From NCBI GenBank assembly GCA_020091685.1, contig CM034610.1:31642134-31706133 (forward strand): a stretch of 64,000 bases of DNA, in the 5' to 3' direction. Source of the stretch: Lutjanus erythropterus. Taxonomy: Eukaryota; Chordata; Actinopteri; Lutjaniformes; Lutjanidae. The notes below the pieces were generated by a model, which searched no databases, was not told the DNA's origin, and saw only the letters and a list, made by a program, of their open reading frames with translations. Both the position numbers and the translations under genes were made by a program. Shown piece after piece: positions 25,866 through 64,000 of this stretch. Each line of letters starts with the position of its first letter. Position 1 is the stretch's first letter.

Positions 25866-26695
25866 ACACTCAACAAAAATATAAACCTAACAATTTTGTT
25901 CTCATTTTTCATGAGTTGAAGTTAAAAACCCCAAACTTATTCTGTGCACTCAACAGGTTTATTTTCCGTCACGGATGTGTTAAGATGTTTTGGTGTTTCC
26001 ATAATGATCTTACGGGGCACACGAAACCTTTCAGTGGGCTGCATCCAGCCCCCAGTTCTGCTTTAGCTTCTTCCACCCCTTGAAATACACAACACGTCTA
26101 CAGTCATAACCTACATGATTAATAATTACCGATGTCGACTAATATGAACGTTTCATATCGTGACAGGTTTTTAGCTATATGGCCCAGGCCTAAATATGAC
26201 GTTTTCACTTGAACTATGGCTCATGTAGTAGTCTCACTTCAACTAGGGCTGCACAATTAATCGCAATATTATTGATATCACAATATGGCCAAGTGCAATA
26301 TTCAAATAGCAGAACCAGGACCGAATCACAGTTTTTTTGAAAAAGCAAAAATGTGTGAGAAAACAGCCATATAATGAGGTATTGTAGTCCTGCAAAGATG
26401 ACCAGGCCTAAAAATCTTTTATCTCCAGATAAAAAAAAAACAAACAAGCTTCTTGAGTACACACCTCAACAAATGTCACATCATCGCAATTTTAATACTT
26501 TTTATTATTATTATTCTTATTGTTTTTAGTAAAAATAAAAATTGTAATGAAAAAACAAGCACTCACAATTTCAGTCCAAAAAGAAAAAAAATCACAATAT
26601 GACCTTTTTACCATATCATGCAGCCCTTCAACTCGTGAAAAATGGGAGCAAAAGCAAAAGTGTTGCTTTTACCTCCCATAAATTTTATATTACTC
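25866..26695. mobile_element. Inverted-repeat DNA element, host of a nested hAT MITE
   Basis: The left end ACACTCAACAAAAATATAAA runs through TTTTCATGAGTTGAAG. The right end, as reverse complement, reads AACACTTTTGCTTTTGCTCC followed by CATTTTTCACGAGTTGAAG. These are the inverted termini of a fish element family beginning CACTCAACAAAAATATAAAC. The right arm is interrupted at CTTCAACT by the element at 26245-26625. The right boundary is approximate. Confidence 0.6.
26245..26625. mobile_element. hAT MITE with 8-bp duplication, nested
   Basis: Begins AGGGCTGCACAATTAATCG and ends ATATCATGCAGCC, so the termini are inverted copies. CTTCAACT flanks it at 26237-26244 and 26626-26633. The interior is AT-rich with many CACAATAT / CGCAAT motifs. 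It belongs with the copy at 59038-59304. Confidence 0.75.
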
Positions 26696-27318
26696 TGTGG
26701 GTACTGTCCTTATCAGATACCATTTCTCTGGAACTGTCTCTAGGTCAGATATAATGATGCTCATTAAATTAATCCTCATACCTCAGACTGAGAAATAATA
26801 TTTGGCATATTGACTGATTTTTATTTCTTCTTTCTTTCTTGTGTTGTTTTTCTTGTTGTGTGATTAATGGGCAGTAATGGAGGGGAGTGCTCCTTTCCCA
26901 CAGTTGTTTACTGTAGACAGATAATGATAGGGCTCATAGCTTTATGTAAGAATTCTATCTTCAGTAATGTGCTTATCATTGACATGTCTGAGTCTGGATT
27001 TATTTGCCTCAATTCGACATGTTGCGGAGGTGAATTAATTCTAATCCATCTGCTGATTGTATCTGTGTGCTAAATGGGAGATGAGGTTTAAACAAATAAC
27101 ATGGCACTGAACTGTGGGAATTGTCATTTTGTCAGGATTGTCTGTATGTAGCTGTAGGACTTTTCATCAGAAGGCATGAATGGAAAGATCCTTTTGGATC
27201 TGCTTACCAGTTTGGCAGATATTGGTTTGTGTTATTTACCGACATAACTACTACTCTGGAAGGCATTCATTGGACTGAAAGGCTTTTTTCCATTCCAGTC
27301 ATCAATAAAATATAATGA

Positions 27319-55950
<28,632 letters not shown>

Positions 55951-57689
55951 ACCAGAACCTGACCCTGCTGCACTCAGTCAGGTCTTCTCCATCTTATCTA
56001 CACCTGTAATTTCTACTGGACTAGACTTCAACCATCTCCATCAGTCACTCTGGCAGATCCACATCACAGTTCACTGCTCAGTTTCAGGTTTAGCTGTCCG
56101 CTGGAGGTCTGGGAGAGAACAGCCAAGTAGACATCCATTCATTACCAGACCTGAGTGTGTCTGTAGAGACAGTAAACTGACCATCAAGAATCCTCTCCCA
56201 CTTACCGTAGTTTCTCAGGACTGTTGTGTGGAGCTGCTTTCAGTTTTCAGTTCATTTATGGGATTTTTATACATAGCTGAGATAAACAGTTGGTTTTTGC
56301 GTTCATGTGTGACAGGTTAGCTTTTAGTTGGCACTGGGAGACAAGCTAGCTTCACTTGAAATTGATTTAAAGGTTTTGTCATCCATCCATCATTTTTTAT
56401 TGATTAACATGACTAAAACCTGACAAATTGAATATTTGTCAATACCTGGTATAAGTATCTTATAAAACCAAAAAAAAGACTTTAAGTGAGACTTTGTAAC
56501 TTTTGCTGAACATTAGCCACTGTGACGCCAAGCAGTATTTCCAGGACCATGGCAGATTGAATTTTTCTTCATTTCCCAAGATTCTCTCAAGTCAGTTGCT
56601 TCAAGGACGTCCTCATTAGGTGACCAGGCTGGGAGTGTGTGGATGGGACAGCAAGCAGGTCATGTCCATTGGGCTGTTCCTCTGTTCCTATTTTAGCTGT
56701 GGCTTAAGCTTCAAGACGGGATTAAACCTATGTTGTCAGAAGCAAGTTAAAACTGTTAAAACACAATTCTTTGTCCTGAGGCTGAAATTTAACCTGAACA
56801 TAAACCTGCTACACACCTAATTTAACTGAATTTAAACTGAAAGTCTATGTGAAGCAGTAATAAATAGGTGTATGTGTTCAGAGATTGTAACATCACAGAA
56901 AAAACTGTCAAATTTGAGTAATTAAAAAAAATCACCAAGTACTGAAAATTAGGGTTCAAAATTGAGGGGAAAAAAAGCAATTTTGGTAACGCTTCAATGT
57001 CCAGGTCCCATAATTTCTTCCAGGTCAGAGCCAGAGGGCAGTGACCTTCCCGGGAACCAACCTGTTCCAACTAGTGTATATTAAAAAAAACACTGGTCCT
57101 CTCATCACTTGCACTGCTTATGCTAAATGCTAATGCACTCTAGCTTATATACTGTTACGTAGTTAGTACGTTAGTATACGTACAGCTCCAGTGCTCTATT
57201 GAGTCATGACTTCAGGTCCTCCCAAAAAATCCTGAACACAGAAACAGTTTGCAAGTTTTGATCACTTGCATCAGTAATGTTTTTATGAATGGAATGTTTG
57301 TTCTCCATGTAGATGCACATGCACAAGTGTGTTATGAGTGGTCATAAACTCCACCCTTCAATGTCTGTGTAAAGGAAGTTCAGAGATTTTCTTCCAAACA
57401 TGATCCATGTTAGTCTTTTTAGGTTGTGTTTTATGTAGTACGGAATTGCAGTGAAAGATTGTCAAACTGTTTCTGTGTTCAGGATTTTGTGGATGAACCT
57501 GAAGTTGTGACTCGATGAAGCCTGGAGCTGTACGTATACTAATACTATATAAGCTAGAGCATTTTAGCATTTAGCATTAGCAGGATACCTTTAAGTTAAA
57601 CACAGTTAAATCGGCTGTGCATCAGGTTTAAGTTATACCTCAGGTTCAGTGGCGTTAAGGTGATTTCTACAGGCCACAGCATCTAGGTT
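55951..57689 (+). other. stat5b: stat5 3' UTR (proximal part)
   Basis: No gene-like frame beyond the TGA. The first AATAAA is at 56859-56864. Two blocks, near 57120-57250 and 57480-57590, share GTACAGCTCCAG, GAGTCATGACTTCAGGT and TTAGCATTTAGCATTAGC in opposite orientation, an inverted-repeat pair. Confidence 0.4.
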
Positions 57690-58200
57690 TAAAGGGATAG
57701 TTCTGATTTTTTGAAGTGTGGTTTTCTGAGGTACTTAGTCAGTTGATTACCTAGAGTAGATGACGGTCAGCATGCCCCCAGTTTGGAGAAGCAGCAGGAG
57801 TACCGGTGTAGGAAGCTAAGCAATATACTGCTGCGGATGGGGTCGGCAGCAACACAGATTTTAGACATCTAAAAATCACTATCAGTTTCAGTGTACACTA
57901 TATTTGGCATATATTCACCACTTTACCTTGCTATCAGACAGACTTTTCTGGTAAGAAACCACCATTATTAAGCCAAATATCACTCTCTGCAAACCAACCA
58001 GACTCCTTTGACAAAAACAGTAATTTTACCTCACAGAACACAAGAGTTTCTGGTCTACCGCTGCCTCCATCTGTTAGTTTGTGTTATTTTGTGATTTATG
58101 TGAATCTGAACTAGACTTAAAAATATCAAAGTCACACAATAACACAAACAAACCAACTGATCGAGGCAGCAGCAGCTCTTGTGTTCTCTGAGCTCAAATT
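57690..58200. mobile_element. MITE, TTAAAGGGATAGTTCTGATT end
   Basis: The left terminus AAAGGGATAGTTCTGATTTT and the interior (GTTTGGAGAAGCAGCAGGAG, GGAAGCTAAGCAATATACTG) fit a common fish MITE. The right end was not found, so the end coordinate is a guess. Confidence 0.5.
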
Positions 58201-59037
58201 GTTTTAAACTAAACGTTTATGGACTATTGATATTGCAGTAATTTTTAAGGCAACAGAGATATTATTGTAAAGGGCAAATGATTATGATGTACATAGACTG
58301 ATGAAACACTGTATGTTGTTTCAGTGGTATTTCTGAATTCTTTCGTCAGCAGTTAGAGAAATGAACTGAGGCTCAACTGTAAAATCACAAAGCTAAACTC
58401 AGTTTGTCTAACCACCATTTTTTGAGAATAATGAACGTCCAGCAGATTACAGAGTTATTTTGACACAGCAATCAGGTTCAACTTCGGAAGGATCTGTTTT
58501 AACTGAGCCTGTTCTACTAAGCTACAGCTACCACAGTCAGAGGCTAGGTAACACAGCAGCAGCCTGGGTGTGTTTACTTAGATTTAGCATGTTACAAAAA
58601 AGCAGAAAAGGCTTAACTGGTCAGCCCGCTGACTCTCTAATGTCAGGTACACAGACATACTCATCTAAGGTTTGCTAACATTAGCCACCATAAGCTAACA
58701 GGTCACACTAGACCACGTAAGACTGTAGCAGCAGAGCCCCAGAGTGTATTCAGCTGAACAAGGCAGAGGATATTGCTTATGAATTCAACTTTTTGTAAGA
58801 GAATCATGTTTTATTTCTTTTAAAGGTTTCATAGTCTGGTTTTAAGTCCTGAAAATTGAATTTTAAATCTGTAATCATTATTGTTTGGTGCTTTTTGTAT
58901 AATATATTTTTTTAACTGCTTCTTTTCCAGCCATGCTCTGATGCTCTTGTACTACACTGCCTTACAGCAAAATGTTCCACTGGTCTTAGGTGCTATAATT
59001 TGGTCTCATGAAGTCAGTGACTGCTATTTATTTAAAT

Positions 59038-59304
59038 TAGGGCTGCATGATGTGCTAAAAAAAAGTCATATTGTGGTTATTTTTGACTCACATTGCAATT
59101 ATAATATACAATATAATTAGTGGAAATGATCATTTTTGCCTCACAATTTTCATTTTCACAGAAAAAATGTTAAAATCATGATAATGCAACATTTTAAAAA
59201 CACTCTTACATCTGGAGGACAAGATTTGTAGGCCGGAGCATCTTATGATTTCTGTTGATTTGTATATTGCGGTCAGCCATATTGCAATTAATTGTGCAGC
59301 CCTA
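59038..59304. mobile_element. hAT MITE, TAGGGCTGCATGA termini
   Basis: Starts TAGGGCTGCATGATGTG and ends AATTAATTGTGCAGCCCTA. The flanks ATTTAAAT / GTTTAAAT match 7 of 8. Same family as 26245-26625. Confidence 0.75.
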
Positions 59305-60064
59305 GTTTAAATTCTTGAAAACTTTGATGTTTTACTACTTTGCTGGTTCAACAGAACTATTTGAAGTGATACTTGGTGATTATATGAAACTTACATAATG
59401 GCCTAATAGCTATAAGAATCTGAAAAGCATCCTTAGGGTTGGGGTTCAGTATGATGAGCAGATAATATTGCCACATTTAAATGTCAGATGGCAAAAAGAT
59501 GATCATCATCACTGACCAGTGTCAGATCAGGTACATGTTGCTGTGCCTTAATTGACTCAATACAGGTGTTCTGGTCTGTAGTCAGTGAATGTTTGGTGCC
59601 TTGGTGAATGAATGTCCAATGTTTTAGAGATTTGTGCTGGTCATGGAAACTTTGAGCCTGGAAATATGGAAAGGAATCTCTGACCATCACCAGTTACATA
59701 GTATTTAGGAAGTCCTGATTGATTTTCAATGTGTTGTAGGTCTCCAGAGAATTTGTAATTCAGTATTATAAAGATAGCAGGAAGATTTTAAAAATGAACG
59801 GTGAAAATTGAAGCAGCAGAGGCCAAAATAACCCGCCTTTAATCTCTAATATAGATCTATTTTTAAAATGCTAGAAGCACACCTGTGTCTGTCAAACTCC
59901 TCACAACCAGTCTGTAAACTCCAAAGAGAGTTTAGTCTGCAGGGGTCAAATGTTAGAAAGACATACTGATGTCAAGATGCATGCACACAGATTAAAGAAG
60001 AGATCAGAGGTTTTTCACTAGTGGAATGCACAGTGAAGATGCCTTAACAATAATATTTCTCACC

Positions 60065-60205
60065 TTCACAATAAAAGTACATAGAAGTACAGATACGTCT
60101 GTAAAAAAAAAAAAAAGAAAAGTAGGATTCAACTTCTTTCCTAAAGTAAAAGTTAAAAAAGAGCTCTGAAATGTACTCAGAGTATAAAAGTAAAAAGTTG
60201 TCCTC
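60065..60205. repeat. 'AAAGTAC' family fragment
   Basis: Matches 1485-1640 closely, including GATTCAACTT, a TTTCTAAAG-type block and CTCTGAAATGTACTCA-AGTATAAAAGTAAAA, so these are two copies of one element 58 kb apart. Confidence 0.55.
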
Positions 60206-60959
60206 TGAGGGTCATGTCTACCTAAAACTTAACTAAATCCTAAAAATATTTTCATCCAATCATGAGCAGTCAAACCCACACACACCCTACTTGTGTGTGT
60301 CACTGTTCAACTCCAACATCTAGTGTTGTGTTGTGGGAGTGGGACTGTGGCAGTTAAAGTCAATAACTATTAGGTGTTTATAGAGAATCTTAAACTTGTG
60401 TTGTCAAAATGGAACTTTCAGTGCTTTGTACAGTCTATTTATCCTAGAAGCTAAGCTCAGTTACCTTCAGTGGATTGCTTTGGGAGAGTTCTCATACTTT
60501 GTAACAGTTCTATCAGTCAGAAGTGTTTGTTCTGCACTGCTTCTGACGCTGCCAGAGTACAATCATTCTGTCAGACCTGCACCCTCGTGATAAACCCTGC
60601 TCTGCTTTTAAACCTTTTTGTAAACTCTCACTTATCATGTTATAATAACCATTATGTTTCTGTGGAGCTTTTGTAATGAGAAACAGATGAGATGCTCGGT
60701 TCTCTTTGTGCCTTGTGGATTGTTGAGGGACAGCACTGTCCGTTTTAAAGCCATTGTTATTAACACTGCACTACTACCAGTCTCAACTAAGGAATGTGTA
60801 ATCCCTCTGAGAAAACTCAACTCACCCAGAATGAAAGTAAACCTCAGGAAAACTCACTGTGAAAATCCACGTAGAAGAGTTCAAATCAACCAAATAATAC
60901 CTTGTAGATGGGAAACTTTCTAGCTCATGTGCTACTTTTGCTTTGTATGTTTTTTGTTA

Positions 60960-60965
60960 AATAAA
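60960..60965 (+). promoter_or_regulatory. stat5b: Candidate distal poly(A) signal for stat5
   Basis: AATAAA followed by TG/T-rich sequence. Use would give a 5-kb 3' UTR. The proximal AATAAA at 56859 is the alternative. Confidence 0.2.
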
Positions 60966-61316
60966 AGCTGAGACAGACTTTGATGGTGTACTAAATCAGC
61001 AAACGTGAACAAGCACTTTGATGCTCACACCAGCAGTTATTTGATGTTCTTATGTTAATACAGCTCTTCTGTATGTCTCAACTTTCTGTTTGCCTTTGAA
61101 TCATCTTAATTTATGTGTGTCGTCACCATAATTCACTTTTTCTAGCTCCCTGCTAACGTGTTTGCTGGCTCCTGTACAGTCTATTGGCCTGTTTGGGAAC
61201 TTCATATTTACTTCCACATTGGGCAACATTTTGCTGGAAGTTTGATGTCGGGGTTGGGGACATGAAAATAAATGTTTCTTTTTTTTATTAATCATATTCC
61301 ACTGTGGTTTATTGAC

Positions 61317-62310
61317 ATCATTGGTGGAAAGAGTACTGAAAATCTGTACTCAAGCACAATTACTGTTACATTACTAAAATATTACTCAGTTATAAAAGGA
61401 GTAAAGTTAAAAGTACTTGGAGTTAGAAAAATACTCAAATAAAAGTACAAAGTACTTGTACCTGTACTTGAAAATTACTTTAGTATTAGTTACTTTGGTC
61501 CAATCATTTCATTGTAAATAGGTGGTAATATATTTGAAATTACCCCCAGATTACCCCCAAATTTCATGGTTAATTATGTAAGAAGTAGCAAGTACTGTTT
61601 TCATGTAGTGGGTGGTAATTACTAAGTAACATAGCAGTTAATTTCAAATGTATGAAATGGTAATTACCACCTATTTGCAGAAAAATGACACTTGCGAGCT
61701 TTATTATTATTTACCATGACATTTCACATGTTACTTAGTACTTAGTACTTCTACCCACTACATGGAAATAGTTTTTGCAAATCATCACATAATTAACAAT
61801 GAAATTTGGAGGTAATTTGTGATTAATTTCTAAGAAGTTTCAAATCTGTTTCTTGGTAATTACCATGTATTTACCATGAAATTAAGGGACCTGGAAATTG
61901 AGGCTTACTTTACTTTTTAGCTGTTAATGTTAAATATATGATCAATAGAAGACATTTTTTTAAGTTATAGTTTCCCCACTCATCAGATGGCTCTGCCAGA
62001 CAAAACAATGTTAAATGACATGCAGTTATTTCTAGACTTTCAATTAAATATTAATTCGTTTTTCGTCCATATGTCCTGGTTTTCATTGGCCTGTTTGCAA
62101 TCAGAAAAACTTACTGGCTACAAAAATACAAATGAAAGGTTTGGACAGGAGCACAACCTGTACTCAGTACTCAATTATGATTATGAAAGTGAGTAGATGA
62201 CATGGTGTAATAAATACAGTACTGTAATAAAAGTACAGATTTGAAAATAGTACACAAAAAGCTACTTAATTACAGTGACTTGAATATTTGTAATTAGTTC
62301 TGTCCACCCC
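61317..62310 (+). mobile_element. 'GGTGGAAAGAGTACT' DNA transposon with nested palindrome
   Basis: The left terminus TTGGTGGAAAGAGTACTGAA matches the inverted end at 11676. The right terminus runs GTAATTAGTTCTGTCCACCCC. Both flanks are rich in AAAGTAC. A second, palindromic element occupies about 61513-61890 inside. Non-coding. Confidence 0.6.
61513..61890. mobile_element. Palindromic MITE, GGTAATTACC motifs
   Basis: Arms at about 61552-61632 and 61728-61815 pair over roughly 80 bases, sharing ATGTTACTTAGTA, CCCACTACATG, CATAATTAAC and ATGAAATTTGG. A second short pair, AAATAGGTGGTAAT / ATTACCACCTATTT, lies at 61516 and 61663. Termini and target duplication are not resolved. Confidence 0.65.
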
Positions 62311-62398
62311 GATTGTCACTGATTTATTTATTTATTTTTTTAATTCTGTTTCAAGTACTGTATTGTTGAATGTCTTCTCAAAGTCTGTTACATTTATT

Positions 62399-62455
62399 TC
62401 TTCTTCTTCTTCTTCTTCTTCTTCTTCTTCTTCTTTTTCTTTTTTTTTTTTTTTG
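62399..62455. repeat. (TTC)n microsatellite plus T-tract
   Basis: About twelve TTC units followed by a T-rich run. Confidence 0.95.
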
Positions 62456-63250
62456 GCAACCCACTTTTTAAATCTACAAACTATTGTGACCCAAATCCCA
62501 ATAAGCGCTATGAATAAACTCTAGGAAGAGTTCATTTGTGCATTAAATAAATACTCCTGCCCATTTTTACATTTTCACATCACCTTCTATTATCTTCATG
62601 CTATTGAACATTTTACATTTAAAACTTAAGAAATGAGAAATGAATTAATCTGATTTAACATTGCATCTCATTGTTTTTATTTCCTCTCAGCTTCATTTTA
62701 GATTGTTTCATAAATGAGACAAGATAAGTGAATTTAGACAGAATTAACAGGCTCTAGTTTTTTTATTCTCATCCTTGAAACAATAAAACACATTTGAAAT
62801 GCTGTATAAAAGCTGTACTGCAGATATTATTGTTAAATTTGCAGAATTTTGTCCATAGTCTTGACCCACCTGTAGGTCCTGATCCAGTCTTTGGGGATGC
62901 CTGTGCCAGATCAGTGGGTCCCAACCTTTTTTTTTCCACGTACAGAGCATTGATAAATGTCATAACAATGACAATGCCTGTATTCTTTTCAGTATTGGAA
63001 TTGTTGCAATTCCTGGAGGGACTGAATTATATTCTTGTTTTGGATTAAAGTAAATTATGTTCATAAACCATTTTTTGGAAGGAAGGTTTTAATGACAAGA
63101 CACTGATAGTGATGTAGAACATTTAAAAAAGGCAGACTACAGTGACACAGGTTGGTGGCAGACTTTATTTTGTGAAACAAGTCTTCGAGGCTGAAATATG
63201 GTACAACTGAATTAATGCAGTTTTTTTTTTTCAGTCCTGAAAAAAACATA
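62456..63250. other. Intergenic, stat5 to pentraxin
   Basis: No gene-like frame. CAGTGGGTCCCAACCTTT near 62914 looks like one terminus of the element type seen at 45213. Nothing else was recognised. Confidence 0.4.
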
Positions 63251-63256
63251 TTTATT
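63251..63256 (-). promoter_or_regulatory. Poly(A) signal of the pentraxin gene
   Basis: On the minus strand AATAAA lies about 70 bases after the TAG at 63325, a normal distance for a short 3' UTR. A second AATAAA is at 63164-63169. Confidence 0.6.
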
Positions 63257-63324
63257 TTATGAGGGATTATCTGGTGTAGCTCTGAAACCTTGGAGCTTTG
63301 CTGCTGTTCATTTGTCTCAGTGAA

Positions 63325-63953
63325 CTAATAGCAGGTCAGTTTATCAAAGTCACTCTTCTCCACGAACACGGTGCCGGTGGTGCTGTACTCCAGGTTCTTC
63401 CAGGTGAGAAGGTTTCCAGGGGTGAAGGCGTTCCCCTCCATATAGAACCTGATTTTACATGGAGAGATGACACTGTTCCACAGGTAGACATCTGTGATGT
63501 CCCCTACGAAGGACTGACTCTGGTCAAAGCCTCCACCATAATTGTCTTGCTCTTGACCAAGAATTATACTGGGAACACCGGTGAGAGTGGCTGAGGGCGA
63601 CAGGACTTTGTGAGAGCTGCGCTTTCCATTGACCCACAGTGTGGTCAAGCCAGTGGTGGAGTCCCACGTCCAGCAAACAGAGTTCCATTCATCTGTGTCA
63701 TCAGGCAGCCCTGTGATATCAAGAGCCACCCCACTGACGTGCAGCCTGTACACACCGACAGAGGGCTTGTAGAGGAGGAAGGCGTTGTCCCGAGATGGGA
63801 CTGCCAGAGAGAACAGACTCTGGGACCGGGTCTCTGTAGAGTAGAACCTCATGCAGAGAGTCAGAGCTCTGAGGGGCTCCTGAGCACTGGCAGTGAGCTT
63901 CACATTAGAAGTTGCACTTGCCACAGGGAAGGTAAAAACCTTCTCTGTGAGAT
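63325..63953 (-). CDS. Short pentraxin (CRP/SAP-like), last exon, partial
   Basis: Secreted calcium-dependent pattern-recognition lectin that assembles as a ring oligomer. After a TCCTTTGCAG acceptor the exon gives 209 residues from DLTEKVFTFP to LTCY and TAG, about the length of a mature CRP (206). Cys34 and Cys94 fit the family disulfide. Calcium ligands are present with correct spacing: Asp56-Asn57, Glu135-Gln136-Asp137, Asp144 and Gln147. The pentraxin signature HxCxSWxS reads SVCWTWDS, so His is replaced by Ser. By my alignment the phosphocholine-contacting Phe66 and Glu81 of human CRP are Tyr and Ala here. Unlike human CRP, the chain ends with an extra Cys-Tyr. The signal-peptide exon lies past base 64000. 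CRP, SAP or mucosal pentraxin identity cannot be settled. Confidence 0.93.
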
Positions 63954-64000
63954 CTGCAAAGGACCAACAGGATAAAATGAAAAAAAATCATTGAATATAT
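63954..64000 (-). other. Pentraxin intron 1, 3' end
   Basis: A T-rich tract and CTTTGCAG acceptor on the minus strand. No further coding sequence is visible before the window edge. Confidence 0.8.

Overview
The window is nuclear DNA of a ray-finned (teleost) fish, probably a percomorph; the species cannot be fixed from sequence alone. The evidence is split genes with GT-AG introns, a compact vertebrate STAT5 gene beside cavin1, a teleost-type pentraxin, and a dense load of small DNA transposons, LINE fragments and a tRNA-like SINE of kinds common in fish. There is no bacterial-style operon, CRISPR array or plasmid feature.

Layout. Bases 1-17910 are the 3' part of a long cavin1 intron, holding microsatellites, two degenerate minisatellites and several MITEs. 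The last cavin1 exon (17911-18789, +) encodes 292 residues including five tandem 11-residue UC1 repeats. From 18790 to about 27500 lie the cavin1 3' UTR and an intergenic stretch with a complete non-autonomous hAT element (8-bp target duplication), TTAA-flanked MITEs and a probable stat5 promoter / 5' UTR region near 24.9-25.4 kb. A complete stat5 gene follows on +: 18 coding exons from the ATG at 27508 to the TGA at 55950, giving 786 residues. All introns are GT-AG and the frame stays open throughout. Its introns hold L1-like and other LINE pieces on both strands, hAT MITEs nested in or split by other elements, and a young SINE with a 14-bp target duplication. Bases 55951-63250 are the stat5 3' UTR and intergenic repeats. 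At the right edge, on -, is the last exon of a short pentraxin (CRP/SAP type); its signal-peptide exon is beyond the window.

Genes together. Cavin1 builds the caveolar coat. STAT5 is the JAK-activated transcription factor for growth hormone, prolactin and IL-2-family signals. The pentraxin is a secreted innate-immune lectin. They form a syntenic neighbourhood, not a pathway. In mammals STAT3 lies between STAT5A and CAVIN1; here no STAT3 exon is visible between cavin1 and stat5, which suggests a teleost-duplicated segment that lost or moved its stat3 copy.

I found no convincing new gene system. The most noteworthy points are the UC1 repeat number, TG-repeat 3' splice sites in stat5 (one before an exon whose skipping would be in frame), the nested transposons with readable target duplications, and a pentraxin that keeps its calcium ligands but has altered signature and ligand-pocket positions.
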